The notes beneath the pieces were generated by a model. The model made no database searches. It was not told where the DNA came from and saw only the letters and a list, made by a program, of their open reading frames with translations. 64,000 nucleotides of DNA from Caldalkalibacillus uzonensis (GTDB lineage Bacteria; Bacillota; Bacilli; Caldalkalibacillales; Caldalkalibacillaceae): the NCBI RefSeq assembly GCF_030814135.1, contig NZ_JAUSUQ010000009.1, forward strand, positions 1 to 64,000, read 5' to 3'. The translations under genes were made by a program, and so were the position numbers. Below are positions 53,340 through 63,220 of the stretch, piece after piece; the first letter of the stretch is position 1, and each line of letters opens with the position of its first letter.

Positions 53340-53618
53340 TGCCTTTAGCGTGATCTCCTTGTATTTTTTAAAAGTGACAATCTGCTCTGTATATGCCGAA
53401 AATATTGTGACACAAAAAACCCCTTTGAAGTTAAGGAGTCCCGTTAAAGCCCATGACATGGAAAATTTAAGCTTTATGGATTTTAAGGTGTCATGGGGTC
53501 TATCTTCCCCTTAGCTATCCATTTTTGGAACTTATAAGCTCACTCTTCTGACAGAGAGATTTTATACACAGCATTTTTGGACTTGATCCACTTATGCTTC
53601 TGTTTACCCTAAACTTTA

Positions 53619-55199
53619 TTAGCTATGTAAACTTCCCCTCAACCAGGGTCGATGCCGGTAGGGACCGATCGGGATTTGGATGAGGCTGGTTTTCCCTTGT
53701 CGATCCATCTTGTAAATCTCATCACACAAGTTGGCATCAAACCCGAGAAGCGGGTGTCCCCCCATTCCGAGAGCTGACGCCGCTAACAGTAAGTGTTGCA
53801 CGAGCATACCCGCTTCCATTTGTTGGATGCGATATCCTCTGTATCCCAGTTCCGTTTTGAAATGATCCTTATCACCTGCCACATGCAGGCAGAGCGGCAC
53901 TTGGAACAAATTTACATTATCTAGAGACATGCCGTATTGCAACCGGAGCCGATGATCTCCGGGATGTACCTTCCGCAACACATGGGCAGCGCTGTCATAT
54001 TGATAAGCACCATCCGGAATGCCTTCAACATTATACAAACAGCCATACAGCGAGACACGGGACTCATGCTTCTTATGTGCTCCATCCAAATCATTCCGAT
54101 ACGAAAAAGCAGCCGTCGCCTCCTGCATCAGAGTGGCCAGTTGCAGTTGGCTTACCTTTTCCAAAACGAAATCCATGCCTGGTGAATATCGCTTTCGGCA
54201 GACCGACGCCAGATCATACGCTAACCGTTTCACATGAGGCAGCGCTACCGCTTGACCCTCACCATTTATCCTCTCCTTCGCCCCGATCTGCCGAAATGAT
54301 CGTGTTGATTCCAGCATGGACGCTTCATTCATCTTGATTAACAACGGATACTCCAGAACTTTCTTGGAGCGGACATAATGATCATGCCGGACCGCTGCCA
54401 ACTCCCGGCACAATTCAGTGGCAGAGACAGTCCCGTATCCGGTATTCCCGTCAGCAAACCAAGTGATTTCAGGTTCCACCGACAGGGGAATCACTGCATA
54501 CACGCTTTCCTCCTGTTCGTATAACCCTAGGAGATGGTTGATGGCCCGGTCAAGAAATTGGAAATACACCCCCGTTGCGATGCCAAACCGTTTCGCCACT
54601 TCCAGCAACTGTCCAATCAGCACACCGGCATCCAATCCTTGCAAACGGTAGGCAAAGTTATTGTATTTAAAGAAGTTTTTCCAAAACATTGTTGACACAA
54701 AAACAGTACCAAAACAAGCGGACACGTCACAACGATGACCAAGAGCCCGGGCGATATATGCATCGAAATGGCCTTCCCGCAACAACACCAGGCGGTGGTG
54801 TGCCACATCATAATGGTATACCCCGACAGGCAACTCCTCCATCTTCAGATACACGTACAATTCGTTTGGATACAACGCCCCGCCAGAAGGAACAAACCGC
54901 CGGTACGACTGCATCAGCTCTGCCGTTTGTTCTGTGGAATCCAAGGAAAAGTCGGATTCATAAAATTGCGTCAGGCCGAATACATACCAGAGGAAATGAC
55001 CGATTGTGCGCAGGTCAGGCTTTACAGGGGCTTCCCCTCCTTCAAGCGTCAGCGGTACTTCCGGAGAAAGCGGAAAAACAGGCAAGCCGCGGTAAAGCTT
55101 ATACGCAAGCGGTGCATCATTCCAATCTATTTCCCAGTCCGGTGGACTTGCCTTGTCAATGTCAAAATGCAGATTGTACAGAAATGCCTCCAGATTCAT
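53619..55199 (-). CDS. SagB-type FMN dehydrogenase of the TOMM cluster
   Basis: A 526-residue nitroreductase-fold enzyme of the SagB family. In thiazole/oxazole-modified microcin pathways it oxidises azolines to aromatic azoles using FMN. Two related halves are visible: YRRFVPSGGALYPNELYVYL (about 95) with GLDAGVLIGQLLEVAKRFGIATG, and later YRGYRIQQMEAGMLVQHLLLAASALGMGGHPLLGFD. ATG preceded by GGCAGGAGG. It begins 22 bases after the YcaO gene ends and is last in the operon. Confidence 0.9.
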   Translation of the reverse strand: MNLEAFLYNLHFDIDKASPPDWEIDWNDAPLAYKLYRGLPVFPLSPEVPLTLEGGEAPVKPDLRTIGHFLWYVFGLTQFYESDFSLDSTEQTAELMQSYRRFVPSGGALYPNELYVYLKMEELPVGVYHYDVAHHRLVLLREGHFDAYIARALGHRCDVSACFGTVFVSTMFWKNFFKYNNFAYRLQGLDAGVLIGQLLEVAKRFGIATGVYFQFLDRAINHLLGLYEQEESVYAVIPLSVEPEITWFADGNTGYGTVSATELCRELAAVRHDHYVRSKKVLEYPLLIKMNEASMLESTRSFRQIGAKERINGEGQAVALPHVKRLAYDLASVCRKRYSPGMDFVLEKVSQLQLATLMQEATAAFSYRNDLDGAHKKHESRVSLYGCLYNVEGIPDGAYQYDSAAHVLRKVHPGDHRLRLQYGMSLDNVNLFQVPLCLHVAGDKDHFKTELGYRGYRIQQMEAGMLVQHLLLAASALGMGGHPLLGFDANLCDEIYKMDRQGKTSLIQIPIGPYRHRPWLRGSLHS

Positions 55200-55221
55200 C
55201 CTCCTGCCTCCCAGTCGCCGC

Positions 55222-57165
55222 TTATGGAAACGGATGCGGATATGGATTAAGCTGTTCCAGTGTCAGCGGTTGTTTTGCATAGCCGAGTTCCATTGGCACC
55301 CTCAACACCCTTTCCAGCCCCGTTACACGGGTAAGATGATGCCCGAACGTCATCGGCAACATCCCCGGAATCAGCGCCTTTACACAATGGAGTCCGTTTC
55401 GGCTTATTTCCGGTGTTGTCTGGTTCACCACTATCACGTCGAGGTTCAACCGGCGAAACACCTGAAGAATGTCCCGCAGGTCATCGGTCAGATCCTTATG
55501 CCTTACTCCCCGCTTGAATTCCTCATCAAACGTTCTCAATGGACGATTTTCATCCAGCAAAAATTGCAGACGCTCCTCCGCTTGCGGCAAACCGTACACC
55601 ATGCCATGATCATCCATCTTTCGCACCAGGGTAGAATCTTGCAACATGCGCTCATACTCCTCTTGGTTCGCCTCAAATTTCTCATCAAGCGTCAGCATCA
55701 TACCAGCCAGCTCGTGAACCGCACTTTTCACTGCCCGGACAGGGTCCGGATGAGCTCCGGCCCCACAGATGATATTCAATCCCCTTGTCTTCCTGTTTTT
55801 TGCCAACGCCCAGACGCTTGGAATCCCATTCTCCATCGTCGAGTTAAACAAATACAGATCATACCCCGCCACCGCACGGACACGTTCGACCATCAACTGA
55901 AATTCCTGATCATCAACGGAATAAGGGTCAATACGCGGGATAGGCAATTGGGCGTACCAGGTCATCAGAAATGAATCTCGTTCCACCACTTCCAAAATGC
56001 CGTAGAAAATGGCTTCCTCCAAACTTCCGCCCAACGCGCATCCGTTGGAAGTTTCATAGACAAATCCTTGCCCGCAGCCCAAGCTGTAATAGGCAAGCAA
56101 CTGTGGAACCAGAATCGGACGCTCTTCTAAAAAAGAATAACCCCATACCCAATCCATTGGGCGGTCAGGATCAAACGGTTTAAATGGAAAATCAGGCCGT
56201 GCATACTGTTCTTTCGCGTGCAATCCTACCTTGACGGGATTCAGCGCTTGATCTGACAAATTGCGGTAACTGTCGTGGATGACCGTCCGTTTACCGCGGG
56301 GAGCCAGACCACAGTACCGTTCCAAGCCCTCCAAAATAGCCGTTATTTCGCTTACCGCATAGGAATGAGTCCGGCCTGCTGCTCCCTCGTCGCCCGTGAA
56401 CAACGGCAGGTTTACACTCGCATCGGCAAACGGCGAGATGAGGTTATACATTTTCCCATTCAATAAACCAGTCCGGTCATCTAGATAGTCATCGACCAGC
56501 ACTTCCTTCAGGTCATCTATTGAACGGCAGCGGTAACTGTCGGCATGAATCTTCGGACTTGGTTGAAGTGAGATGTGGGCTGCTGCCAGCGAATCATCGG
56601 GTAATTGACCACAAACCGAACACAGCGGATCGGGCAGAAAGAAGTGACGTGAGCTCTTCAACGTTTTCAGGTTGATCAACAATACCCGGCCTTCCAAGTG
56701 GGGCCGTTTGCCCTCTAGCACCCTTTGCGCCTCCGCTTTAAGCAGGTAAGCCATCTGCAAAAGGCCCGTACGCGATGCCCAGGCGTCACGTGTGATTTCT
56801 TCTTGAGCCCCCAGTCTCTGTTGCAGTTCAAACATCTCCCTGCGGTCACGTCCTGCTATGAGGCGCCGCCAGTCAGCACACTGGGAACATCCCGGCGTAC
56901 CCGGGCGAACCAGCGGTCCGATGACGCCATCGCCAAATGAAATGAAACCTCGCAGCCAAGGGATGTTGGTTGGTCGCAAAACCTCTTCCGCCTGTTGATG
57001 AACGGAGGGATGCCAGGCATCGTGCACCACCAGAACCAAATCAGCCGCTTCCGGTACTCCAGCCTCGAAACCGGTGTGACGAATGACCTGGTATTGTCCG
57101 GACAGTTCTCCGCATACGAAGTCCGCCAACAATCCTTCTCCGATGACCACCACCACAGGATTCAC
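55222..57165 (-). CDS. YcaO-domain TOMM cyclodehydratase
   Basis: A 647-residue protein. The N-terminal 200 residues are an E1/ThiF-like partner region (VVVVIGEGLLADFV; CSQCADWRR and CSVCGQLPDD zinc-type cysteine pairs). Residues about 230-647 are the YcaO domain, which uses ATP to activate backbone amides so that Cys or Ser side chains cyclise to azolines. ATP-site segments include YETSNGCALGGSLEEAIFYGILEVVERDSFL. The C-terminus ends in the proline-rich NPYPHPFP typical of active YcaO proteins. It overlaps the upstream maturation gene by four bases. Confidence 0.93.
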   Translation of the reverse strand: MNPVVVVIGEGLLADFVCGELSGQYQVIRHTGFEAGVPEAADLVLVVHDAWHPSVHQQAEEVLRPTNIPWLRGFISFGDGVIGPLVRPGTPGCSQCADWRRLIAGRDRREMFELQQRLGAQEEITRDAWASRTGLLQMAYLLKAEAQRVLEGKRPHLEGRVLLINLKTLKSSRHFFLPDPLCSVCGQLPDDSLAAAHISLQPSPKIHADSYRCRSIDDLKEVLVDDYLDDRTGLLNGKMYNLISPFADASVNLPLFTGDEGAAGRTHSYAVSEITAILEGLERYCGLAPRGKRTVIHDSYRNLSDQALNPVKVGLHAKEQYARPDFPFKPFDPDRPMDWVWGYSFLEERPILVPQLLAYYSLGCGQGFVYETSNGCALGGSLEEAIFYGILEVVERDSFLMTWYAQLPIPRIDPYSVDDQEFQLMVERVRAVAGYDLYLFNSTMENGIPSVWALAKNRKTRGLNIICGAGAHPDPVRAVKSAVHELAGMMLTLDEKFEANQEEYERMLQDSTLVRKMDDHGMVYGLPQAEERLQFLLDENRPLRTFDEEFKRGVRHKDLTDDLRDILQVFRRLNLDVIVVNQTTPEISRNGLHCVKALIPGMLPMTFGHHLTRVTGLERVLRVPMELGYAKQPLTLEQLNPYPHPFP

Positions 57166-59129
57166 TGAGATTCCTCCTCTCGCAGCAACACACCAAACAC
57201 TCCTGCCAATCCCTCTTTCACAAATGGTTCCAACGCCAGTTCGAAGACCAAAAGACGCTTGCGATTCCGTTTCAATCGCTGCATGGCGGACAGTAAGAGC
57301 TCGGATTGTGCCGTCTCTTCACACGCAGGGATGTCAAGGCTTAGCGGCGCCTTTTCTTCCCACAACACGGACGAAACCTCCAACGGTGGTGTCGGGAGGT
57401 CAGTCGCTTGGTTTTGTGCCTTCGTAACCGCCTGTTGCAACGCCTGCCGCAACGCCAGTGTTACATTCAATCCTACACTTCCATACCAGCGGTCTTTCGT
57501 ACCGACCCATACCACAGGGAAGCCGCACACTTCCTCTCCCAAGCCGATTAGTGGTGCTCCCTGCATCGTGGTCAGTGCCTGCAAATAAAACCGGCAACGT
57601 TCATCTTCTATGGCACTCAATTGCACCCGAGAGACAGAATAAGTCTGATCCTCCTTTTGCTTGACCAGCTCCTCGGCCAAACACTTTTGCAGCCCACGGC
57701 AAACGCCTTCCGCAAACGTTTCCCCCGCTCCGATACCAACAAATTCCTGCGGTACTGCCACACTACCCTCTGTCGCTTCCTTATGTGGGGGCAGAGTCGT
57801 AACGAAGAGACCGGCCATTCGGGACACATACGCTTCAATTCCGGCAAGTCCCGCTTCCCGGCGTGCTTCGTCATGCGTCAGCCCTGTACAGATTATTTCC
57901 GGTAAAAGCTTAGCCGGTCCTTCCGACAGCGGGTCGGCTGGCTGAACGCGGCACTGTGCTAACGGAAGCTGCCTTAAATCACCTTCCTCCCAAATATGAA
58001 AAATCCCTGATTCCGCTGATGTCAATGAGCCGAAGTAAGATAGCAATGCACCAGGCTTACTTTTTCCTGAACTTCGTCTGAGCAGAAGTTCGGGATCCTC
58101 AACCCATTCGGCATGCGCATTTCTTGCCACCAAGGGATGAGGCAGAAACGAATGCCAATTGCCTTCCAACGTCTCCAGATCCAGCAGGAAAAATTGATTA
58201 TTCCGTTCCGGTTCGGTCACTCCCGTCACCGTTTTAAACAATTCAAACACGATTAGATTGGCCAACATCGCTTCTGCTGTGGAAGAGAAGGTGGAGAACT
58301 GTGGATCTTTATACAGCGCGGATTGGTGTATGCGCCGCCACGCTGACTCCCAACATCCGTTAGAGTCCGGATGCACCACAGGACCTGCCAGACCTGCCTG
58401 CTCCACAAACATGGCGGGGAGGAATCCCTTCTTCTCTTCCCTGCAAACCGTATGAACAGCCCGCAATTCCTCTATATCGCCCTCCTGAGACACATACAAA
58501 ATCCAATCAAACGGCTGCATAATCTCCTGCCAAGCACTTACCCTCTCATTCTGCAGCGTGATCTCCTCTACCGCCACCTCGGGGTCCGTTTTACGGGCAT
58601 GTGCCTCCAGTTCCACTAACCGCTGCCGGTTAGTCGGCACTGAGTCCGTGACCAGCACGTGGAACTTGGGCAATCCGGCTTCAAGCAACGCAGAAACCAA
58701 CGAGACAAAAAAAGGGCCGGCACCGATCGCCAACACTTTGGCCTGACGAAAGGCTTGAAAACGATACGCACCCGAATCGCCAAAACTGTCCAAAAATTCA
58801 ATTTGAGAAGCATACTTTTTAAGAATCTGTTCCGTTAATTGATGTGGACGGTCTTGGCTTACATCCCGAACAAACCCGTTTCGATACAGCACTTCTGCAA
58901 TTTCATACACCCGGTCCCGGTACGGGCCAGGCAATCCGTCTGTCAAATCCCCCAACGTGTACTCCCCGTTGAACATCGGTATCAGTTTTTCAATCCACTG
59001 ATCGATCGTACTGCCTTCCATACGGAACGAACATAAGTTGTTCCGAACATACACACCGCCGTTTGGATCAGGGAGAAAAAACGTGTCCCTTTTCACTTTC
59101 AGACGCATAGAAGGGGTCAAATTTGTCAT
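57162..59129 (-). CDS. ThiF-like thiazole-containing bacteriocin maturation protein
   Basis: A 655-residue member of the ocin-ThiF-like family found only in heterocycloanthracin-type clusters. It begins MRLKVKRDTFFLPDPNGGVYV, a peptide-clasp (RRE-like) segment likely to bind the precursor leader. A Rossmann-like E1 region (AKVLAIGAGPFFVSLVSALLEAG) follows and a long C-terminal part. It probably presents the precursor to the YcaO enzyme. AGGAGG lies before the ATG. It overlaps the YcaO start by four bases. Confidence 0.9.
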   Translation of the reverse strand: MTNLTPSMRLKVKRDTFFLPDPNGGVYVRNNLCSFRMEGSTIDQWIEKLIPMFNGEYTLGDLTDGLPGPYRDRVYEIAEVLYRNGFVRDVSQDRPHQLTEQILKKYASQIEFLDSFGDSGAYRFQAFRQAKVLAIGAGPFFVSLVSALLEAGLPKFHVLVTDSVPTNRQRLVELEAHARKTDPEVAVEEITLQNERVSAWQEIMQPFDWILYVSQEGDIEELRAVHTVCREEKKGFLPAMFVEQAGLAGPVVHPDSNGCWESAWRRIHQSALYKDPQFSTFSSTAEAMLANLIVFELFKTVTGVTEPERNNQFFLLDLETLEGNWHSFLPHPLVARNAHAEWVEDPELLLRRSSGKSKPGALLSYFGSLTSAESGIFHIWEEGDLRQLPLAQCRVQPADPLSEGPAKLLPEIICTGLTHDEARREAGLAGIEAYVSRMAGLFVTTLPPHKEATEGSVAVPQEFVGIGAGETFAEGVCRGLQKCLAEELVKQKEDQTYSVSRVQLSAIEDERCRFYLQALTTMQGAPLIGLGEEVCGFPVVWVGTKDRWYGSVGLNVTLALRQALQQAVTKAQNQATDLPTPPLEVSSVLWEEKAPLSLDIPACEETAQSELLLSAMQRLKRNRKRLLVFELALEPFVKEGLAGVFGVLLREEESQ

Positions 59130-59224
59130 TCCGTTCCTCCTAACCTTGAGCTGTTCTCAAATCTGCATCATCACTTTCACCATTATCCTATGTAGCGCAA
59201 TTTGTCTATTATGTCTAATCTATA

Positions 59225-59268
59225 GAGAAGAGCCCCTACAACAACTTATGTAGAGGCGGTATCTTCTC
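59225..59268 (-). promoter_or_regulatory. Hairpin between the precursor and maturation genes
   Basis: GAGAAG/CTTCTC and inner GCCCCTAC/GTAGAGGC arms form a two-part stem just after the precursor stop. Such a partial terminator would keep precursor mRNA more abundant than the enzyme mRNA. Confidence 0.55.
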
Positions 59269-59306
59269 CTTAGGCCACCACGGTTCCCGTTCGAAAACCG
59301 AATTGA

Positions 59307-59567
59307 TTAACCACTGCAACGACCGCCACAATTACCGGCACAATTACCCCCACACCTAAAACAGTTAGCGCAACGAAAACAATTGGAGCAGCGAAAACAG
59401 TTAGCGCAACGAAAACAATTAAAGCAACGAAAACAGTTAAAGCAAATAAAGCCGAAGCATAGTCGGGCCTGATCGGCATAGTACTGGTTTTGGTCCCAAG
59501 GAACTGGCTCACTTGCCTGAAAATCTCCAGTATTCAAATTTTGAAGTTCCTTTTGAAAATCATCCAT
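59307..59567 (-). CDS. Heterocycloanthracin-type TOMM precursor peptide
   Basis: Eighty-six residues. The leader (1-36) MDDFQKELQNLNTGDFQASE followed by PVPWDQNQYYADQ is acidic and cysteine-free. The core (37-86) has 15 cysteines, almost all in Cys-x-x periodicity, with five NCFRC hexad repeats (45-72), then the GGNC-AGNC-GGRC tail. This matches the heterocycloanthracin/sonorensin bacteriocins of Bacillus. Cys residues would become thiazoles. AGGAGG is only two bases from an upstream ATG (59573) but eight from the ATG at 59567. The core has one Ser and no Thr, so products should be nearly pure thiazoles. Confidence 0.93.
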   Translation of the reverse strand: MDDFQKELQNLNTGDFQASEPVPWDQNQYYADQARLCFGFICFNCFRCFNCFRCANCFRCSNCFRCANCFRCGGNCAGNCGGRCSG

Positions 59568-59963
59568 TTTCATAACCTCCTGTAAATTAAATGAACATGC
59601 CAGCCAACCTGAGTGAGGAACAGAACAAACATCACCAGAAAAACAACTGGCATAACAGGTAAAGCCAACAATACTTCGTACTTTCACCAACAAAATATGA
59701 ACGATGATTGGGTGTTGTTACTGATTGAAGTGCCTATTTTCTATTGTTTTTTTGAGAAAATTAAGAAAATAAACTGTATAAACAAAAAGTCTTAAATTAC
59801 AATAGGTGGTGCATAAAATAATTTAAGATTTCAAAACAAATATTGATAAAAAAATACGAAGAACACTTAATGGACATATTGGACAATATCGCAGCTGATG
59901 TGATCACTTCCGCTCGTTTACGTAAAAAAGAAGGGCATCCAATGCCGAAACAGGAGGATCACC
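59568..59963. other. Divergent intergenic region
   Basis: It holds the promoter region of the TOMM operon and, on the plus strand, a 43-residue frame (59870-60001, MDILDNIAADVITSARLRKK) without a ribosome binding site. That frame overlaps the next gene and probably is a relic. Confidence 0.4.
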
Positions 59964-59966
59964 GTG

Positions 59967-61022
59967 ATGAAAAGTCGATTGAATCAAGAAATGCTCGATG
60001 AGCTTGTCGCTCATACGGCAAAGAAACCAAACATTTTTGGAGTTGTAATGTGTGTAGAAAAAGGCGATGACTCCATGGAACTGGTGAGTGCCGCTGGAAA
60101 TATGCACACGGATGATCTCTATTTCATTGCCAGTGTCACCAAAATGTACGTGACTACCGTTTTGTTCAAATTACGTGCGCAAAGGTATCTCCAATTGGAA
60201 GACCCTATTTCCAAGTATTTGCCCAAAGACATGACCGAAAGGATTCATGTATTAAATGGAATTGACTATACCCATCAAATCACCATCAAGCATCTGGTGT
60301 CCAATACATCAGGAATCCCTGACTACTTTTCCTCCGATGTTTTTAAGAACTTGGTGAATGGTGAAGATCAGTCCTGGAATGTGGAGAAGACGCTGCAAGT
60401 GATTAAAAACAAAAAACCGAGATTCTCACCCGGGCAGAAAAGGAAAGCTCAATACTCAGATACGAATTTTCAGTTGCTAGGCAAGATCATTGAAGTCGTG
60501 ACCGGGGAAAGTCTGTCCTCCGTATACCAACGCTTGATTTTTGACGAGCTCTGTTTGGAAAAAACGCATGTATTTGATCATAAAGAACCACGGAATGAGC
60601 AACCAATCTCCATGTATTACAAATCAAAACGGCTTGATCTGCCGCTGTACATTTCTTCGATTCCCGCGGAAGGAGGCGTGGTGTCCACCGCCAAAGAAAC
60701 GATGCGGTTTTTACGGGCTTATTTTGATGGACATCTTTTTCCCCGGGAAGAACTTCAGGAATTACAGCAATGGAATCTTCTGTTTGCGCCTTCCCTGTCT
60801 TTTTACGGACTTGGTCTGGCGATACAACCTTTATTTCTTCCAGATTTTATTCGTAAAAGCGGGCTAATGGGCCACTGGGGGCAAACGGGGGCATTTGCTT
60901 TCTATCATCCGCCAACCGATCTTTATTTTACTGGTACTGTTAATCAATTAACTGGACACTTTCACGCCATAAGACTGATGTCCAAAATCATTCGAAAAGA
61001 ACGTGTTCGAGAAAACGAATGA
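59967..61022 (+). CDS. Serine beta-lactamase-fold hydrolase
   Basis: A 351-residue member of the class C beta-lactamase / DD-peptidase-like family. SxxK in IASVTKMYVTT (about 55), YSDTN (YxN) near 170, and GHWGQTGAF (HxG-type) near 310 are intact. There is no signal peptide, so it is cytoplasmic, unlike cell-wall enzymes. Such proteins include esterases and peptidases; a role in cleaving the TOMM leader or conferring self-protection is conceivable because it is adjacent but divergent. AGGAGG lies nine bases before the ATG; a GTG one codon upstream is also possible. Confidence 0.85.
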   Translation: MKSRLNQEMLDELVAHTAKKPNIFGVVMCVEKGDDSMELVSAAGNMHTDDLYFIASVTKMYVTTVLFKLRAQRYLQLEDPISKYLPKDMTERIHVLNGIDYTHQITIKHLVSNTSGIPDYFSSDVFKNLVNGEDQSWNVEKTLQVIKNKKPRFSPGQKRKAQYSDTNFQLLGKIIEVVTGESLSSVYQRLIFDELCLEKTHVFDHKEPRNEQPISMYYKSKRLDLPLYISSIPAEGGVVSTAKETMRFLRAYFDGHLFPREELQELQQWNLLFAPSLSFYGLGLAIQPLFLPDFIRKSGLMGHWGQTGAFAFYHPPTDLYFTGTVNQLTGHFHAIRLMSKIIRKERVRENE

Positions 61023-61148
61023 TCATTCTGTCCTAACCCAGTGGATCTTATCCCGCCAACATATAAAAAATACTAGGGATATCCACTCCATTCAATATTT
61101 TGATGCTTATTATGTAGATTTGTCACTAGCGTTGCGTTATAAAAATTT

Positions 61149-62360
61149 TTACTCTCTTCTCAACACCTGACCATCAGACTTTATATGTATTGTTGGTGAC
61201 AATTGATCTAAACGATCAACGACCCGCTGCCGCTCATGATGTGCTTCGTCTAAATACCGAATCAGCCCAAAATCTATTTTAGCGGGCCAGATTTTTACAT
61301 CAGTTATGTGTTCGGATGTTAACTGAATGTCTAAGGCTATTGTGTAGTTTGCCTTTTCAGTGGTGCTAGTTGTAAACACGAAATTTCCTAATGAGAACGC
61401 AGTAATCTGATCATCATCTCTCCATTTAATTTCCTGTAACACATGAGGGTGAGAACCTACCACAATATTGGCACCTGCTGATACCAACTTTTCTTCCAAT
61501 TCTAATTGGACATCATTCGGTATATCCTCACGTTCTATTCCCCAGTGTACGTACACAATGACCATATCTACTTTAGATCTCCACTGCTCTACCACACTAA
61601 GCAAAGGTTCATCCATATAAGCACTGGCCATTCCAGGCTTATTTTCTCCTGCTACCCAATCAGTGGTAGGAATGACTCTCGATACCCCAATCACTGCAAA
61701 TGAGACCCCATTAATTTCGTCCACATAAGGTTGAAATGCCTGTTGCAGATTATGTCCTACACCAATGTAAGAGTACCCTAACTGATCAAGTTCATGCATC
61801 GTTTCATCCAGTGGGGCGTCCATGCCATGATTATTGGCCAGTGTAAAGAGTATCTTATCCTTCAAAGGTTCAAATAGTTCAAATCTGGATGGTTCAGTTT
61901 GAAAGGCGTATGTTTTGTCCTCTAACTTACCACTTGTTCCAACTGCTGTTTCCAAATTGGCAACAACCAGATCAGCTTGTTCTAAGAAAGGCATAAACTC
62001 AGATAATGGGTAATCATTTCCCTTTTCATCCATCACTTTCGCTACATTCCCAGTCATCATTGTATCTCCTACAAACATTAGGCGTAGCATTGACTTATTC
62101 TCATCAATCTGCTTATCTGTGTCCTGCTTTTCTGAGTCCTGTTTAACTTCATCTTCATACTGACGAACTGCATGATTATCAGCAGCCGCTGGCCGGTCTG
62201 GCTCAGGTAAATCCATTTGATCCAACGGTTCATCTGGCTGAGATATCATCTCTTCACCCTGACAAGAAACAAGGACGAACATCAAAAGCAAGAGACAAAG
62301 TAACCTTAGTTTTTTTGAAAAATTTAATTTGATAAATATATTGGGCTTCAGAATGATCAA
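61149..62360 (-). CDS. CapA-family lipoprotein (PgsA-like)
   Basis: A 403-residue protein. The signal ends in a lipobox (LLMFVLVSCQG), followed by a long acidic linker (about 35-95), then the CapA metallophosphatase-like domain: LMFVGDTMMTGNV, LVVANLETAVG, FTLANNHGMD, VYVHWGIE and VGSHPHVLQ. CapA/PgsA proteins take part in poly-gamma-glutamate synthesis or export, but no pgsBC lies nearby. TTG start with GGGGAGAG upstream. Confidence 0.88.
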   Translation of the reverse strand: MIILKPNIFIKLNFSKKLRLLCLLLLMFVLVSCQGEEMISQPDEPLDQMDLPEPDRPAAADNHAVRQYEDEVKQDSEKQDTDKQIDENKSMLRLMFVGDTMMTGNVAKVMDEKGNDYPLSEFMPFLEQADLVVANLETAVGTSGKLEDKTYAFQTEPSRFELFEPLKDKILFTLANNHGMDAPLDETMHELDQLGYSYIGVGHNLQQAFQPYVDEINGVSFAVIGVSRVIPTTDWVAGENKPGMASAYMDEPLLSVVEQWRSKVDMVIVYVHWGIEREDIPNDVQLELEEKLVSAGANIVVGSHPHVLQEIKWRDDDQITAFSLGNFVFTTSTTEKANYTIALDIQLTSEHITDVKIWPAKIDFGLIRYLDEAHHERQRVVDRLDQLSPTIHIKSDGQVLRRE

Positions 62361-62523
62361 ATTATCTCTCCCCTATCCCCTCTGTATCGACGATCATCCC
62401 AGTACGATAAAATGTGTTTTTCTCTTTCTTGATGAGCACGCAAAACCATCTTTAGATAAGGGCAATAAAGGGGTCCCCCAAAAAGTTATGTCAACATTTG
62501 GGTAGCCCCCTAAGTATATTCTA

Positions 62524-62724
62524 TTATTTTGCCCTCACCTTGTTCTCAAATTTTCCTTTGTGGGAACCGTCACAAAAAGGCTTATTACCAGACAGACCAC
62601 ATCGGCATAAGAAAGTTGCTTTTTTGGTTTCAATACGTTGCCCTTCTCCATCATACAGTTCGATTTCACCCTTAATGGCAATGGGCCCGTTATCGTTAAT
62701 GGTCACTTTCACTTCAGACAACAT
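62524..62724 (-). CDS. CDGSH iron-sulfur protein
   Basis: A 66-residue protein with one CDGSH motif: [16 protein letters not shown] (about 40-55), three Cys and one His that hold a 2Fe-2S cluster, preceded by a small beta region. Likely electron transfer or redox sensing. GGAGG lies before the ATG. Confidence 0.93.
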   Translation of the reverse strand: MLSEVKVTINDNGPIAIKGEIELYDGEGQRIETKKATFLCRCGLSGNKPFCDGSHKGKFENKVRAK

Positions 62725-62741
62725 GATTCACCTCCCTGCAT

Positions 62742-62969
62742 TTAAAAAATTCTGATTATATTTCCTTCTTCATTTAGAAGAACATATATACATTTCCTTG
62801 TCAATACTGGGACTTTTTTGCTTTGAATGTTTTTTTCTTTTACTTTTAAAAAGGCTGTAACATAATATTTAAAAAAATCCTTAAGTCCATATCGGTCTAT
62901 GAATTTTGTCGAGATGTTAAAACAATACTTTTCTTCTTTTGTTTCCGATTTTAATATAGTACTTTCCAT
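62742..62969 (-). CDS. Hypothetical 75-residue protein
   Basis: Lysine-rich small protein (ETKEEKYCFNISTKFIDRYG; VPVLTRKCIYVLLNEEGNII). It has only a poor ribosome binding site (GAAGATA). Located 17 bases upstream of the CDGSH gene. Codon use is AT-rich. Function unknown, possibly an acquired or decaying gene. Confidence 0.45.
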   Translation of the reverse strand: MESTILKSETKEEKYCFNISTKFIDRYGLKDFFKYYVTAFLKVKEKNIQSKKVPVLTRKCIYVLLNEEGNIIRIF

Positions 62970-63220
62970 TATCTTCGTTATAAAATAGCCTTATTTTCAG
63001 CCATTTTTAAAGGTGTCCACACTTCATGAAATCTGTAGTAGGGCATTTCTATCCTCCTTCTTCACAACCCTTTAGGCCTGTTTTTATTTCTGGTACATTT
63101 TACGTGCAACAACATGGCATATGCTTATAAAATGAGAAGGAGGTCCTGAAACCCTTTGCCAGGAACACATCACTTCTAAGGAAATAAAAAAACTGATACC
63201 ATATACGGGAGGTTCAACAC

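Noticed and set aside
63000..63220. Fluoride riboswitch before the crcB pair
   Set aside because: Expected by context, but the conserved core (GATGG ... CCATTAACC type) is absent; only a short TCCTG/CAGGA hairpin is present.
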